Origin: Cryptomeria japonica
Taxonomy: Eukaryota > Streptophyta > Pinopsida > Cupressales > Cupressaceae
Direction: 5' to 3'
Length of the DNA stretch: 64,000 nucleotides
Assembly (NCBI RefSeq): GCF_030272615.1
Contig: NC_081407.1
Coordinates: 154,091,048-154,155,047 of the forward strand
Part shown: positions 38,263 through 49,871 of the stretch, piece by piece
Numbering within the stretch: position 1 is the first letter of the stretch
Layout of the letters: each line of letters begins with the position of its first letter
Translations under genes and position numbers: made by a program
The notes under the pieces: model-generated
The model's database searches: none
What the model saw: the letters and a program-made list of their open reading frames with translations, nothing else
Told to the model about the DNA's origin: nothing

Positions 38263-39381
38263 CTATTCTGCTGGTGAAGCATCACTTTGTCCTGTCAGTG
38301 AACCATTGACTGGTTCTACTGGTGGAGGAGTATTCCCAATATTTAGATCAGCTTTTCTAATCCATTGTTTTGAGAATTCTTGCTTAACCTCTTCAACTTT
38401 TTCTTTACCCTTCAAGCTAGAACTTTTGTTGTCTACCGGTGATCCTTTACTTCTATAGAATTTTTCAATATGCCCAATCTTGTTACATGCATAACAAGTT
38501 ACATTATTCTTCTGAATAGCTTTCCCATAACCTATGCTGGTTTGTGTTCTGCATTGATTAGATAAATGTCCAAATCTTCCACAAACATAACTATTCACAT
38601 TCATTCTGCAATTTTCAGAGTTGTGACCAACTTTGTTGCATTTTGAACATTGACCGGTGGGTGTGTTGATATTCTGATAATTTCTAGATCTACATTCATT
38701 TGCTCTATGACGATACTTATTACAGTTAAAGCATTTTCCATTGAATTTATAAGCATTAGGTTGTCTTATCGGTTTGTTGTGATCCTGAGTATTTGCAGTA
38801 CCAAAGCTTTCACCAACTTCAAAGCCAATTCCAAAAGTGTCACCCTTAGGTTTTTGATTCTTTAGCAAGGTGCCAAGTTCCTCTGAGCTTTTCTTGAGTT
38901 TTTCTTTATGTTGATTTGTAGTTTCTAGTTCCCTTTCTAAGACTTCTTTCTGTCTCATCATTTCATTAGAGTCATTCTGAGTGTGCATCATATCTATCTT
39001 CAATAAGTCATTTTCATAGCTAAGTCTTGTGTTCTCATTTTCTGCATCACTTAGTCTTCTGGTCAATTCTTCTTCATTCTTCTTTCTATCCTCAATTTCT
39101 TTACAAAATCTCATAGTCATATCCTGCATCTCATTCTTTGTTGTCATGTTCTCCATTTTCAGCTTGCTTATTTGATCATTAAGTGATTCCTTTTCATCAT
39201 TTTCATTTTGCATGTTTTCACAAAGTTCTCTTCTCTTATTTCTTTCAATGGTAAGATTTTCTTGAAGTGCTTGAATGATATCTTGAGCTGCCTTTAAATC
39301 ATCTTCTAGTTTGATATTTTTCAATTTTTCTGTATCATAGTCTGAGAGAGCTCCTTCAAGTTGCTTCATCAGATTTTCCAT
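38263..39381 (-). CDS. Element A ORF1: coiled-coil and CCHC gag-like protein
   Basis: An intact frame of 372 residues from ATG at 39381 (MENLMKQLEGALSDYD); an earlier TTG at 39408 is not a likely start. Residues 1-175 are a long charged coiled coil (heptad-like runs of Glu, Lys, Leu and Asn). Then a Gly-rich turn, FGIGFEVGESFG, matches the segment before zinc knuckles in copia gag proteins. Residues about 215-335 hold four zinc-knuckle positions: two complete (CFNCNKYRHRANEC, CSKCNKVGHNSENC), one lacking its first Cys (SYVCGRFGHLSNQC) and one lacking its last (CYACNKIGHIEKFY). The globular copia gag core is missing. It probably binds the element RNA. It starts about 60 bases after the primer site and is followed by ORF2. 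Confidence 0.8.
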   Translation of the reverse strand: MENLMKQLEGALSDYDTEKLKNIKLEDDLKAAQDIIQALQENLTIERNKRRELCENMQNENDEKESLNDQISKLKMENMTTKNEMQDMTMRFCKEIEDRKKNEEELTRRLSDAENENTRLSYENDLLKIDMMHTQNDSNEMMRQKEVLERELETTNQHKEKLKKSSEELGTLLKNQKPKGDTFGIGFEVGESFGTANTQDHNKPIRQPNAYKFNGKCFNCNKYRHRANECRSRNYQNINTPTGQCSKCNKVGHNSENCRMNVNSYVCGRFGHLSNQCRTQTSIGYGKAIQKNNVTCYACNKIGHIEKFYRSKGSPVDNKSSSLKGKEKVEEVKQEFSKQWIRKADLNIGNTPPPVEPVNGSLTGQSDASPAE

Positions 39382-39438
39382 CTTTACTGGTGTCAAGATC
39401 TTCCTCAAGTTGTTAGGCTTCTAAAAATAGAGGACCAA

Positions 39439-39450
39439 GCTCTGATACCA
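39439..39450 (-). other. tRNA-iMet primer-binding site of element A
   Basis: The minus strand reads TGGTATCAGAGC, perfect, two bases inside the 5' LTR. Confidence 0.92.
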
Positions 39451-39452
39451 AT

Positions 39453-40273
39453 TGTTAGGATTCCCATAGATACTGAGAGGGGGGGTGAATTAGTATCTAA
39501 CTAGTATATAGAATTTCTTATCTTAAAGCATGCATAACATATTATAACAATGTACCAGTATGCAAGACATAATGAAATAAACAGAATTAAAAACATCCAC
39601 ATGAAAAGAACACCATGACACAAGGATTTAATGAGGAAAGCTGATGTGGGAAAAACCTTGGTGGGATTTGTGACCCACAATATCCACTTACTAGCCAATA
39701 AGAGAATATTACTTACAAGAGGGGCCTACACATGCAAGAAGGCCAGAGCTCACTACTCAATGGGAAGTCTCACTGACTTACAATGTGGATTATACAAATC
39801 CAATATCTTGTACTACTTTACAATAGCATCTATAATGCCTGATCCAGTATCGGTTATTGCTCTGCTTCTTACATAAACCCTCTACCCTATATTTCACATA
39901 ATAGGTCTGCCTTAATATTTTGCTCACATCACTTTCTTAACTTCCTTACAAAATGTCTACAATGATCTCTTTTATATATAAGAGTCATTTTACAACATGC
40001 CAAGTCAACTTACAAAGTTTTTACAATAATAAACAAAATGTAATATAACAAAATCCTGTCAGCCTCTGTGCCGGTATACTTCTTTTCTCTGTGTCGGTGT
40101 TGATATCCTGAGTGCCAGTGTAGAGTGTGATCGTTGATGTTGGTGAACTATCTTGTCGGTGTAATGCCTTGCCGGTATAATGCCTTGCCAGTGCCATAGG
40201 ATTGTAAGGTTTCCATCAATGACAAAACCTTCAATCACCTACAATGTCTCATTAGAGTGTGCATATGCCAACA
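39453..40273 (-). repeat. 5' LTR of element A
   Basis: 821 bp. On the plus strand it starts TGTTAGGATTCCCATAGATA and ends ATATGCCAACA. Confidence 0.9.
39967..39984 (-). promoter_or_regulatory. TATA region in 5' LTR of element A
   Basis: The minus strand reads CTTATATATAAAAGAG. The same box is in the other LTR. It is the best promoter candidate for ORF1/ORF2 transcription. Confidence 0.5.
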
Positions 40274-41137
40274 GTGAACACCTTCCCATAAAATATATCC
40301 ACCATGTATATCAAATTACCAAGAAAAGAGCTAACTTCTCCAGACTTACACACCAAGGCTAACTGTTCATGGGGCAAGACACAAAGAGGACTTGTAGACC
40401 TAAAGCTAACTACACTAATACACAAAAATGATATGAAAAGAAGGATCTCCTGATCATGAAGTTGTCCTTGAACTTTGCATCAAACAACCAACATCAACAC
40501 ACACAACTCTGATCTCAACTACCAACACTTTATCTCAAATCTCTATAATAGTCTCAACATAGCTTACACATCATTCAAACATAACTCTTCTTCTACTCTT
40601 TACCAAACCTCACCGATTACCTTCCCATATATATTCATCACACTTTCCTTCCTTGCCTCTCTTTTGCACAACTCAATCATACACATCCTCATTTACAAGA
40701 TAGATCATCAAAACTTAAACCAAAACCTCCTGAATCGAAATACACTTTCTGAACTAAAAATAGACACACCGATCCACTCCAAGAGAAAGAGGGGACCAAA
40801 ACAACTTCTAAAGATCTATTCACCAATCCCCAATCACCTAAACATAACCAACAACATATCCATACACTACCCATCCATATAAGAAATTAACAATTAACAA
40901 CATACTCTCTAATGCAAATAACTTAAATTCAAATCTCGACATGTTATCGTGAGAGCCATAACATATCGAGCACACTTCCACAAATCTCACAACACCTGCA
41001 GAACACAAACATGTTTCTGGACCACATAACCATCACATCCATAATATTAAAATTATATCCAATGAAGATAACAACAACGCTCAACATTAGCGATAGGTTC
41101 TGGACCCAATCACTTCCAGAACAACCAACAAAACAAC
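40274..41137 (-). repeat. LTR of copia G, piece 2
   Basis: The LTR text of G resumes after element A (GTGAACACCTTCCC) and runs until the solo LTR at 41138. A 135-codon plus-strand ORF here (40475-40882) is Asn/Ser/Ile-rich and antisense to the element. I do not consider it a gene. Confidence 0.65.
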
Positions 41138-42144
41138 TGTTGGCAATTGACACTCATCTAGTAGGGCAAATGGCATTTGGGTTGTCATTGATGACAACTC
41201 ATCTAACAACTCATCTTCAGGTATCTATATTTATCATCGGGATTCATTTATTTATCATTTTTGTTTGATTGGGTTAACCCATATTCACTACACTCAACAG
41301 ATATATTCACTTTTCTTTACACCTGGTTAAGCCTTGGTCTCGGTAATGTATAATTGGAATCCAGTTAAGGATAGGACCCGACTAAGATATCTTGTGGTTT
41401 TGATTATTTATTTCATGGAATTTTTGGTATCGCATGAAGGCTGACATTGTCATTGGGATTATGCATGATATAGCTTGTGATCTAGCAGCCGACAAGTTTT
41501 ATAATCCTTCATTGAGGCCAACATGTTTAACATGTTAATAGGGTATTTAAGGAGATATTTTAGCGATGGATTGGATAGGATTTGGAATATGATTTTGGTT
41601 GCAAATAAATCAAAGATTGATGGTATGCATTTTGGTCAACGAAAGGAAACTTTTGTGCATAGTTTCATGTGTGCAATCTAAACCGGTATCAAAATAAGGC
41701 AGAATAGAGTATCAGTAACTGGTACACAAAGAAGGCTAATAGAGCTTGAACCAGAACTTATCTAGCAGGGTTAGATGCAATTTATAAGTTCAATTTTGTT
41801 TTTAAACACTATGTAACGTTGTGTAAGTCAGTGAGACTTCTGTTTGAGAAGTGAGCTCTAGGTAGATGGCCTAATTGCATGTGCAATCCCCTCCATGTAA
41901 TATTTGTATGCCTCGATCAAGTATATAGATCATGTGGGTATCAACCCCACCATTATTTTTCCCTTTGTAGGGTTTTCCACATATAAATACTAGTGTTATG
42001 GTTGTTCTTCTTTGTGTGTTATTTGGTTTATGCACTTTAACTTTATTTATTATTAACTGGTTCATGAGAAATAAGTTCAGAATTAGTTTCATTGGTAGAA
42101 CACTGATTCACCCCCCCTCTCAATGTTCTTGGATTCCAATAACA
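41138..42144 (+). mobile_element. Solo copia-type LTR, about 1.0 kb
   Basis: It begins TGTTGGCAATTGAC and ends CTTGGATTCCAATAACA, with the CACCCCCCCTCTC string near its end that is shared by the LTRs of A, B, G and H. There is no primer site or internal sequence. The flanks ACAAC and ACTAC look like a 5-base duplication with one change. It sits inside the LTR of copia G. Confidence 0.75.
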
Positions 42145-42242
42145 ACTACAACATTAACAACTTAGCAAGATAACTCTGCACCACAAACATTCTAGACCTT
42201 TCGGGAACAACAAGTTTGACATCAATGACAACCACAACAACA
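42145..42242 (-). repeat. LTR of copia G, piece 3 (outer end)
   Basis: Read on the minus strand, the LTR start is TGTTGTTGTGGTTGTCATTG, typical of this group. The exact end (42239 or 42242) is uncertain because the other LTR is missing. Confidence 0.5.
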
Positions 42243-43032
42243 CATCAATGCATACTTCCAACATGGGAAGCAAAGGTATTGAATGACCATATGTAAAAAA
42301 GGAGAACCTATAAGTAAGAATTAGAAAAGAATACACTGATCAAAGTGGGTGGTCTTAGGCTCAACAATAGTTGACCAAATATTATGAAATATGCATTGCC
42401 ATACTAACAAAGGTGATTGTAAGAGCCATCATAAATTTAGAGAAAGCACCATAGGAAGGTGTCAAGAAAGATAATAATATCCCAATGTGTCTTATTCAAT
42501 ACCAAGTGCTCCCTCTTTTTCATTTGCCTTGGGTTTGTGCCTTGTAGTTTCACAAGAAAGGCATTTGTATCCCTTGAGCATTACTTTTTAGATTTACAAT
42601 AGTTTTTGAATTTTATTTTTTATAGCTAGTTTAATCTCAAATTATTTTTTCTATGGAAATCTAATTATTAAGAGATTAATTTTATATTTACATACACTTT
42701 AAGAAAATTTAATCATAAAGGTTTTACCTTATTTCTTAATATTTGGTCTAAATATTATAATTCAGTATATAAGATGATGCCTTTCTAGCAAGCCTTGAAG
42801 GTTTTTCAATTGCAATGTGATCCTTTTCATTATATGGTTTTGTTAAAAATCTTCTCAAAGGGAAGGATTAGTGGCAAGCTATCAAAAAAATATTAAACAA
42901 TCTATTATCTCCAAAAAATATTGGTTAAGGTTTGGAAAAGAAGGCTTAATAAATCATTTAATTATGCTTGGTATATTTTATACTCTTTAATGTCTTTGAG
43001 GAAAGTTTTGCATACTAGTTATAGAAGAGGAT
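42243..43032. other. Unassigned AT-rich sequence
   Basis: No ORF, LTR edge or known motif could be supported. It lies between the end of copia G and the terminal repeat of the DNA transposon at 43033. Confidence 0.4.
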
Positions 43033-43064
43033 GGGTGAACCCAAAATAGTGGGTTACACTTTTT
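43033..43064. repeat. Left terminal inverted repeat
   Basis: 32 bases, perfectly inverted at 51661-51692. Confidence 0.85.
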
Positions 43065-43800
43065 TTCCATCTTTGACACTACAATATTCATTTTCAAAAA
43101 AAATTCAGATTTAGACACCTATTACTACTAAACCGTAAGGAATTTGTAGATGGCATGAACTAGTGATTTGTGTCATTTTGTATGCAGATTCTAAAAATAT
43201 TTTTTTTGATAATTTTTGGAATCAATTTGCTTCCATTTTTCTCTCCCCCGAAAACTAGTTTTTTTCAAAAAAACAACATTTTTAAAGAATGATACTCACT
43301 CTATATAGCATAATTTTTTTTTCTTTAATAGATATGAACATGGTTCTTTTGAATTTGATTGTGTAACATCCATATCTAGAGTTTGCAATTGATTTTGTAA
43401 CATTATCTTCAATATTTCATATTTTATTAAGATTTGAAGTCGAGTTAACTGTAATTTTGACATATGTCCATTTGATATTACATAACTTATTGTATATGTA
43501 ATGAAAATATATTGTTTTTGTTGGAAAGAGGAATTCAATACCTAGTGCCTAAATATTTTTCAGAATTTTTTGGGTGATGTTTACTATTTTTCCATAAGCA
43601 TTGAACTCAGAGGTTGATGTTCGGTGTGAAACCTATATTTAGTTAATCTAGAAATATATATATGAATAAACTCAATAAATAATGAAATAATAATCATCAG
43701 AAATCTTCCTTCGAGTACTACTTGCATGCAATTGGGTTTGTCAAAATTCATCCATTTGAGCACCCAAATTGAGCTTCGAAGGCTAGATTTTTGTAGAAAT

Positions 43801-45370
43801 TATTGGCATATTGGCATAACTGATAATGTGAATAGATATTGGCATAACTGTTGATGATATTGATGAACCAATATAAGGACTGTTGGTGATGATATAGTTG
43901 AGATGTTATTTGATGACTTGATGATCAGTTTGTGTTGTCATTGATAAAAACTATGGTTACATTGTTCTATCATGTTATCTAAGTCATCTATGATTGAAAG
44001 AAAAGCTATGGAATGGATTTGACAATTAACTAGCAAATAAGACTTTAACCAGTAAATGTGAAACTGTGTTATGCTCAAGTAATTGGATCTAGAAATTGAT
44101 GAGGAATTTGGTGTTGTGGTTTGGAATATATGTTTGTAACATTAAAATGAGGTTATGACCGTAACCGCATCATGTTTTGGTTACCGAAAGTCATGTTTGT
44201 GATTGTTTGATGTATTTTCTGTAGGGTTATAGTAGGGTTTAAGAATTGGTATTCAAATCTTATAACCAATAATGATTTTGAGTTAGGTGGTGTATTACAT
44301 TATGTTTGTAAGATGGTGATGACATGGCTGAATCCGCGTGAAGTGTTAATTTTTTTTGTTGGTGCGATTAAAGATGGAATCTCTTGGGAAATAACGAAGA
44401 ACATAGAAGAATGTTTTAAGGTCTTGATTGCTTATTAGATCGAAGTACGATGATGATTTATGATCATTCAATGACTGTAATTGATTTATAATTTGTTGTA
44501 ATGATCCATATGATGCTCTGCAATGATTTGTAAAGATCTGTGATGATCTATGATGTAAATCTTAGTATGAGGTTAGGGTTTTGTAACTGACCAAGTTGTA
44601 AAGTCTATTTAGGGTAAGTCTGTGATGATTTACTATGTCGGTGATCAGAAGAAGAGTGTGTGGCTAAACCAGTGTGTGTGTCTACAAGAGAGAAGTAGAT
44701 TAGAGCAGAAAAGGATCTGTAGAAGAAAGAAGAGAGTTCTATTTTCAGATCATACATCTATTGTTCCCTAACAGTTGCAATAGACTCAAAATCGCTTAAC
44801 CAGGTAGGTCCTAACAGGCTTGATTGTATAAATCCCTTCACCAGGTGACTCATTAGCTTGGGTTCTAAATCATTTCACAAGGTTACTCCTAATGTAGAGT
44901 AAAGCTCCTAACAGGGCTGAGGTAAATCCCTTAACTGGGGGACTCCTAACAGGGCTGAGGTAAATCCCTTAACTAGGGGACTCCTAATAGGGCCTTCTTC
45001 TAACCGGGCATAATTGTAAGCTCCTAACTAGGGTAAGCTCCTAATAGGGCACATTTTGAAAGAGTGCAAAATCTTGTGGGTACCAATTCCCACCGTGGTT
45101 TTTCCCATTTGGGTTTCCACGTGAAAATTATGGTGTTCATGTGTTGATTTATTTCTTATGTGTTTAGTTGATATCTTTCTATTACATGCATGTTGATGAA
45201 CACTTTGAAGAACCTTTTGATAAATCTGATCAGCAATATGATTTCAGTTATTACCGATACTGTTTATGAGTTGTTTTGAAAGAAGTTTTTGCCGATTGTT
45301 AAAGTTTTAAAGTTTATTGTAATTACTGGTTCACCCCCTCTTAGTGATTATCGAATCCTCACAAATAACA
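43801..45370 (+). repeat. 5' LTR of copia H
   Basis: It starts TATTGGCATATT (the 3' LTR has TGTTGGCATATT) and ends CTCACAAATAACA. Around 44800-45060 is a run of CTCCTAACAGGG-type repeats, including a near-exact double of ACTCCTAACAGGGCTGAGGT. Confidence 0.88.
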
Positions 45371-45372
45371 AT

Positions 45373-45384
45373 TGGTAACAAAGC
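45373..45384 (+). other. Degenerate primer-binding site of copia H
   Basis: TGGTAACAAAGC, two changes from TGGTATCAGAGC, two bases after the LTR. Confidence 0.75.
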
Positions 45385-45438
45385 ATTGGTCCTCTGTGTG
45401 CAGAAGCTTAACCACTCGAGGAAAAGATCTAGAAGAAA

Positions 45439-46349
45439 ATGATGAAGGAGGGTCCAAAATTTACTAAGGACAAATACACAATATGGAAAGAAAGAATGAA
45501 TAATTATATCAAAGGTATGGGTTCTCAATTTTGGTAACATGTTACTACTAAATATGTACCTCCTACTAGTCCTCTAACTCCAGATCAACTTAAGGAGCAT
45601 CAGGAAAATAATCAAGCATTGGAAGCTATTGTAAGTGCACTGTCTGATACTGAATACATTGATGTACATGGATTAGAAACTACATTTTAAGTTTGGGAGA
45701 AATTAGAACTAATCTATGGTGGTGACAAACATGTTCAAAAAGCTAAGGAAGAGAGTCTTAAAGGTAAATTTGATGATATGAGAATGGTAGAAGGTGAAAA
45801 TATAGCTTAGTATGGACAAAGGAACAAATAGGTTGTTGGTGGTATTAAAAGTGATGGATGAAAAATTGAAGATGGCACTGTTATAAGTAAGATGCTTAGA
45901 ACTCTTTACCTGCCTATGCAATCAAAGTTTCTACTATTCAAGAGTTAAGGTCAATAAGTAGTGATAAGGTCAATGTTGATTCTCTTATAGGTAAACTGAC
46001 TCCATTTGAATTAAATAGTTTTTATAACAGTATTTCTAAGACATCTGAATTAGCTTTTAAGGCATCTGTAACCGGTACATCTGTGAGAAAAGGAAAATAT
46101 GTATGTCATAGTTATGATTGTAGATCAAGTCATGGTGGTAAAAGGGCAGATGTGGATGATGAAGACAACTTGATGGAGTTTGAAGCTCTTCTGGCTAAGA
46201 TATTTCCAAGAGGCATTGGTAAATATAAAGGTAAACTACCTCTTAAGTGTCTCCGTTGCAATAAGATTCGACATATTGCTGCAAATTGCCCTAACAGTGA
46301 TAGAAAGGAGAAGTTTAGGAAATTTAAAGAACAAGGGAAGAAACAATGA
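45439..46349 (+). pseudogene. Copia H gag
   Basis: It begins MMKEGPKFTKDKYTIWKERM, the usual N-terminus of copia gag. It continues through NQALEAIVSALSDTEY and VWEKLELIYGGDKHVQKAK, the UBN2-type core, and ends with the zinc knuckle CLRCNKIRHIAANC (about 46247-46290). Stops interrupt it at FW*, F*V, A*Y, K*V and G*K, all compatible with C-to-T or G-to-A change, and there is a frameshift near 45930. Gag would form the particle and bind RNA. The next reading (protease) overlaps in another frame. Confidence 0.8.
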
Positions 46350-46352
46350 TAT

Positions 46353-49300
46353 GTTGTGGTTGATGAAAGTGTGACAAATGAGGAATCTGAGGAAGAGGAC
46401 AATGAGGAAATTGTCTTTGTTTCTATGAAGGAAGATATGACTGATGAAAAGGCCTTGGTATCTCATATTGACTTTAGTGATGAATGGATAATAGATAGTG
46501 GTTGTTCACATCACATGACCAGTGATAAGAACAAATTCATATCCCTTGAAGAGTTTGATGGTGGTGTGGTAATATTTGGTAATAACTCACCTTGCATGGT
46601 AAAAGGTAAAGAATCTATCTCACTGAATGGTAAGAGTAATGCAAATGGTGTTTATTGGGTTGAAGGTTTAAAACATAACTTGCTGAGTGTTGGACAATTA
46701 AATGATAAAAGATATCATCTTGAGTTTAAAAAAGGAGTGTGCAGGATCATGAGATGCAATGGAGATTTGATAGCTACTGGTAAACAAACTAGAGGTAATC
46801 TTTTTCATCTGAATGCTAATGTGAATAGTTGTTTGGTGGCTAAAATTGAAGATAGTTGGTTGTGGCATAAAAGGTTCTGTCATATCAACTTTGATAATTT
46901 GATAAAGGTCAGCAAGTCAAGTGTGGTGAGAGGTATGCCCAACTTGTTAAACCAGATAATGTGTTATGCAAAGATTGTTAGATGGGTAAGATGACTTTGA
47001 CATCTTTTAAGAGTAAATCTTTTTTATTTTGAGCATATTCTTGATTTAGTGCATACTAATCTATATGGTCCTATGAGGACTAGAATTTTTTATGGTGATA
47101 AGTATTTTATGATTTTCACTGGTGATTTTTCAAGGATGATGTGGATAACTTTCTTGAAGGATAAATCAGAGGCATTCAAGAATTTCAAAATCTTTAAAGC
47201 CCTAGTTGAAAAGGAAATCGAAAAAGAATCTGAAGTGTTTAAGATTTGACCGGGGTGGAGAATTTACTTTTGATGAGTTTACTAGGTATTGTGAAGAACA
47301 TGGAATAAAGAGATAGATGTCAACACCTAGGACTCCACAACAAAATGGCATTGTAGAGAGGAGAAACAAAACAATAGTGGAAGCTGCTAGAACAATGTTG
47401 ATACAAGGAGATGTTCCAAAAATATTTTGGAGAGAAGTAGTTAGCACTGTTGTTTATACTTTGAACTGGGTTCTTGTGAAGAAAGGTAATGATAAAACAC
47501 CTTATGAACTTTGGCATGGTAAGACTCCTAATGTTATCTACTTTAAGGTTTTTGGTAGTAGATGTTTTATTAAGAGAGACGATTTTACTGGAAAGTTTGA
47601 TGCGAAGAGTGATGAAGGGATACTTCTTGGATATTCTACTAAGAGTAAAGCAATCAAATGTTATAATAAAAGGACAAAGAAAATAGCTGAGAGTCTAAAT
47701 GTCAAAATTGATGAATTTTCTAACAAACCTAATGAGTCCAGCAGACCTGAGCCTACTGATGATAAAGAAAAACTTGTGTATATTGATCTGGAAGTGCAAA
47801 AGGAAGATGAGAAGAAGAGTGCAAAAATAGGAGCTGAACCAGTAAACGATGAAGAAGATGATGAACATGAAGTTGAAAGCATTGCACCAGAACCGGTAAT
47901 CCCAAGATATGTAAGGCTAAACCATTCAAAAGACCATATTATAGGTGACAAGAATGCTGGTGTGCAGACAAGAAGAAAAATCAGAGAGAATTCATGTCTG
48001 ATTTCAACTATTGAGCCAAAGACTGTTAGAGAAGCTTTGAAAGATGAAGACTGGTTGAATGCGATGAATGAAGAACTTGACCAAGTTGAGAAGAACAATA
48101 CATGGTCTATTGTTCCTAGACTAGAAGACAAAAATGTTATTGGGACAAAATGTGTATTCAAAAACAAACTTAATGAGGATGGTGAAGTTGTTAGAAACAA
48201 AGCAAGGTTGGTTTACAAAGGGTATGCTTAAGAAGAAGGTGAAGAATATGGTGAAACCTTTGCACTGGTGGCAAGACTTGAAGGTGTTAGAATGTTGCTT
48301 GCCTTTGCTTCTTTTAAAGGTTTTAAGGTATATCAGATGGACGTTAAATCAAATTTTATGAATGGTATCTTGGAAGAGGAAGTGTATATAGAACAACCAG
48401 ATGGTTTTGCATTGAGTGAAGATGAAAATATGATTTGCAAACTACACAAGGAACTATATGGATTAAAGAAAGCTCCCAGAGCATGATTTGAAAGATTTCA
48501 TGCACATTTGATCAAGATAGGATTCCAAAGAACTAGTGAAGATAGTAACATATATTTGAAGACTGATGGAGACAAAATGTTAATTGCTAAAGTTTTTGTT
48601 GATGATAAATAATATTTGGTGGAAATGATGACATGTATATGTCTTTTGTAGATGAAATGAAGAAAAAATTTAAGATGTCTCTTATCAGTGAGATAAAATT
48701 CTTTATTGGTTTACAAATTCAACAACTGGAGAATGGAATATTTATCTATCAGACTAAGTATGCAAAAGAAGTTTGGAAGATTTTTGGCATGGAAGATTGT
48801 AAACTGATTCGTACTCCAATGGTGACAAGTTGTAAATTGTCAAAACAAGATGATTCACCGTATGTTGATGAGAAAGAATAAAGGTCTATTATTGGAAAGT
48901 TGCATTATATTGTTCATAGTAGACCAAACATTTCACATGTTGTTGGATTGGTTGCAAGATTTCAGAAATATCCTAAGGAGACACACATGGCAGCGGTAAA
49001 AAGGATATTCAAGTATTTGAAAGGAATAGTTGATTATGGTATGTGGTATCCTTACAATGATAATTTTTCTTCAAAAGTTTTTGCAGGTGCAGACTAGGCT
49101 GGAAATGTTGATGGTAGGAAAAGCACAACTAGTGGAGCTTTCTTTTTAGGAGAAAGATTAGTGTTCTGGATAAGAAAGAAACAATGTTGTATTTCACAAT
49201 CTACAACTGAAGCAAAATATGTGGAAAAATCAATGAATTATACTCAAGCTATATGGATGAAACATATTTTGGAAGGTTTTAAGGAAGACATGTCTGAACT

Positions 49301-49550
49301 GGTGACTATTCATTGTGATAACACAAGTGTGATTAATATTTAAAAAAATCTTGTATTACATGCAAGAAAAAAACATATTGAGTTGAAGTATCACTTTCCG
49401 AGGGAAAGAGTATAGGAGAAGAAAGTGAGAATGGAGTATGTGTCTAACAAACAACAGTTAGCAGATATATTCACTAAACCTTTGCCTAAGACAACCTTTG
49501 AATATCTCAGAGGTAGATTAGGGGTTGTACCCCTGCACAAGATCAACTAA
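46353..49550 (+). pseudogene. Copia H pol: protease, integrase, reverse transcriptase, RNase H
   Basis: Domains in order: protease with intact WIIDSGCSHHMTSDK (about 46485); gag-pre-integrase with LWHKRFCHINFDNL (about 46860); integrase with GDFSRMMWITFLKDKSEAF and TPRTPQQNGIVERRNKT (47049-47450); acidic linker; reverse transcriptase from GVQTRRKIRENS to a damaged catalytic motif FVDDK (about 48595, normally VDDI), including VYQMDVKSNFMNG (an A-to-S change against the usual KSAFLNG type) and ELYGLKKAPRA; RNase H with STSGAFFLGERLVFW (the ADWAG site has TAG for Trp) and NKQQLADIFTKPLP near 49450. Stops at 48229, 48484, 48879 and 49096 and frameshifts near 46990, 47240 and 48610 make it non-functional. 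It would have been translated as one polyprotein with gag. Confidence 0.88.
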
Positions 49551-49871
49551 GATGCTAGTGATGCATCAATCTGGTAAATTTATTGAATATCTTTCAGTTT
49601 TGGATTGATGTGATGTGGGCTACTCCTTAGGGGGAGAAGCTACGATGAGATAAACATAGGTGACAGTAGCAAAGATGAAGACATCAGAGATATTTGCACC
49701 TTTGGAATTGTTTTCAAAGGGGGAGAAGAACTAGTTGAGAAGAAGAAGAACTAGATAACCGACAAAAGAAATACAAAGGAGGAGGAGAGCAGAAGAGAAA
49801 GTACAAAACAAATCAGTTCAGTTCAACATGATGAGGTTTTCAATGTTGCCATCAATGCCAAAGGGGGAGTA
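49551..49871 (+). other. Copia H 3' untranslated region with three purine tracts
   Basis: Three PPT-like strings: CTTAGGGGGAGAAGC (about 49626), TCAAAGGGGGAGAAGAAC (about 49716) and CAATGCCAAAGGGGGAGTA (49853-49871). The last abuts the 3' LTR and is the functional one by position. It is shared with A and B. Confidence 0.7.

Larger units (their letters stand above)
33589..40273 (-). mobile_element. Element A: non-autonomous LTR element with two ORFs and no pol
   Basis: A complete 6685 bp element on the minus strand. The 829 bp left LTR (33589-34417) and 821 bp right LTR (39453-40273) both run TGTTAGGATTCCCA to (C/T)AACA on the plus strand. The flanks are GTGAG and GTGAA, a 5-base duplication with one change. 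The internal region has an iMet primer site, ORF1 (gag-derived, zinc knuckles), ORF2 (large unknown protein) and a polypurine tract. Protease, integrase, reverse transcriptase and RNase H are absent. It inserted in the LTR of copia G; G's LTR text resumes at 40274. Element B has the same layout and homologous ORFs. Confidence 0.9.
26500..42242 (-). mobile_element. Copia element G, truncated and broken by three insertions
   Basis: On the minus strand the order from right to left is: LTR in three pieces, primer site (33425-33436), gag with zinc knuckle, protease, gag-pre-integrase, integrase, and an acidic linker near 26520-26690, after which the element is lost. It is the host for the solo L4 LTR (27852-32283) in the protease, element A (33589-40273) in the LTR, and a solo LTR (41138-42144). 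No reverse transcriptase or second LTR is seen. It is Ty1/copia because integrase precedes where the polymerase would be and because of the protease/integrase motifs. The outer LTR edge (ACAACAACA at 42242) is approximate. Confidence 0.7.

Noticed and set aside
32300-38458. Plus-strand ORFs over the A and G coding regions
   Set aside because: Shadows of the minus-strand frames, which alone show zinc knuckles, protease motifs and homology to B.
40475-40882. 135-codon ORF rich in Asn, Ser and Ile
   Set aside because: Lies antisense within the LTR of copia G, with no counterpart elsewhere and low-complexity composition.
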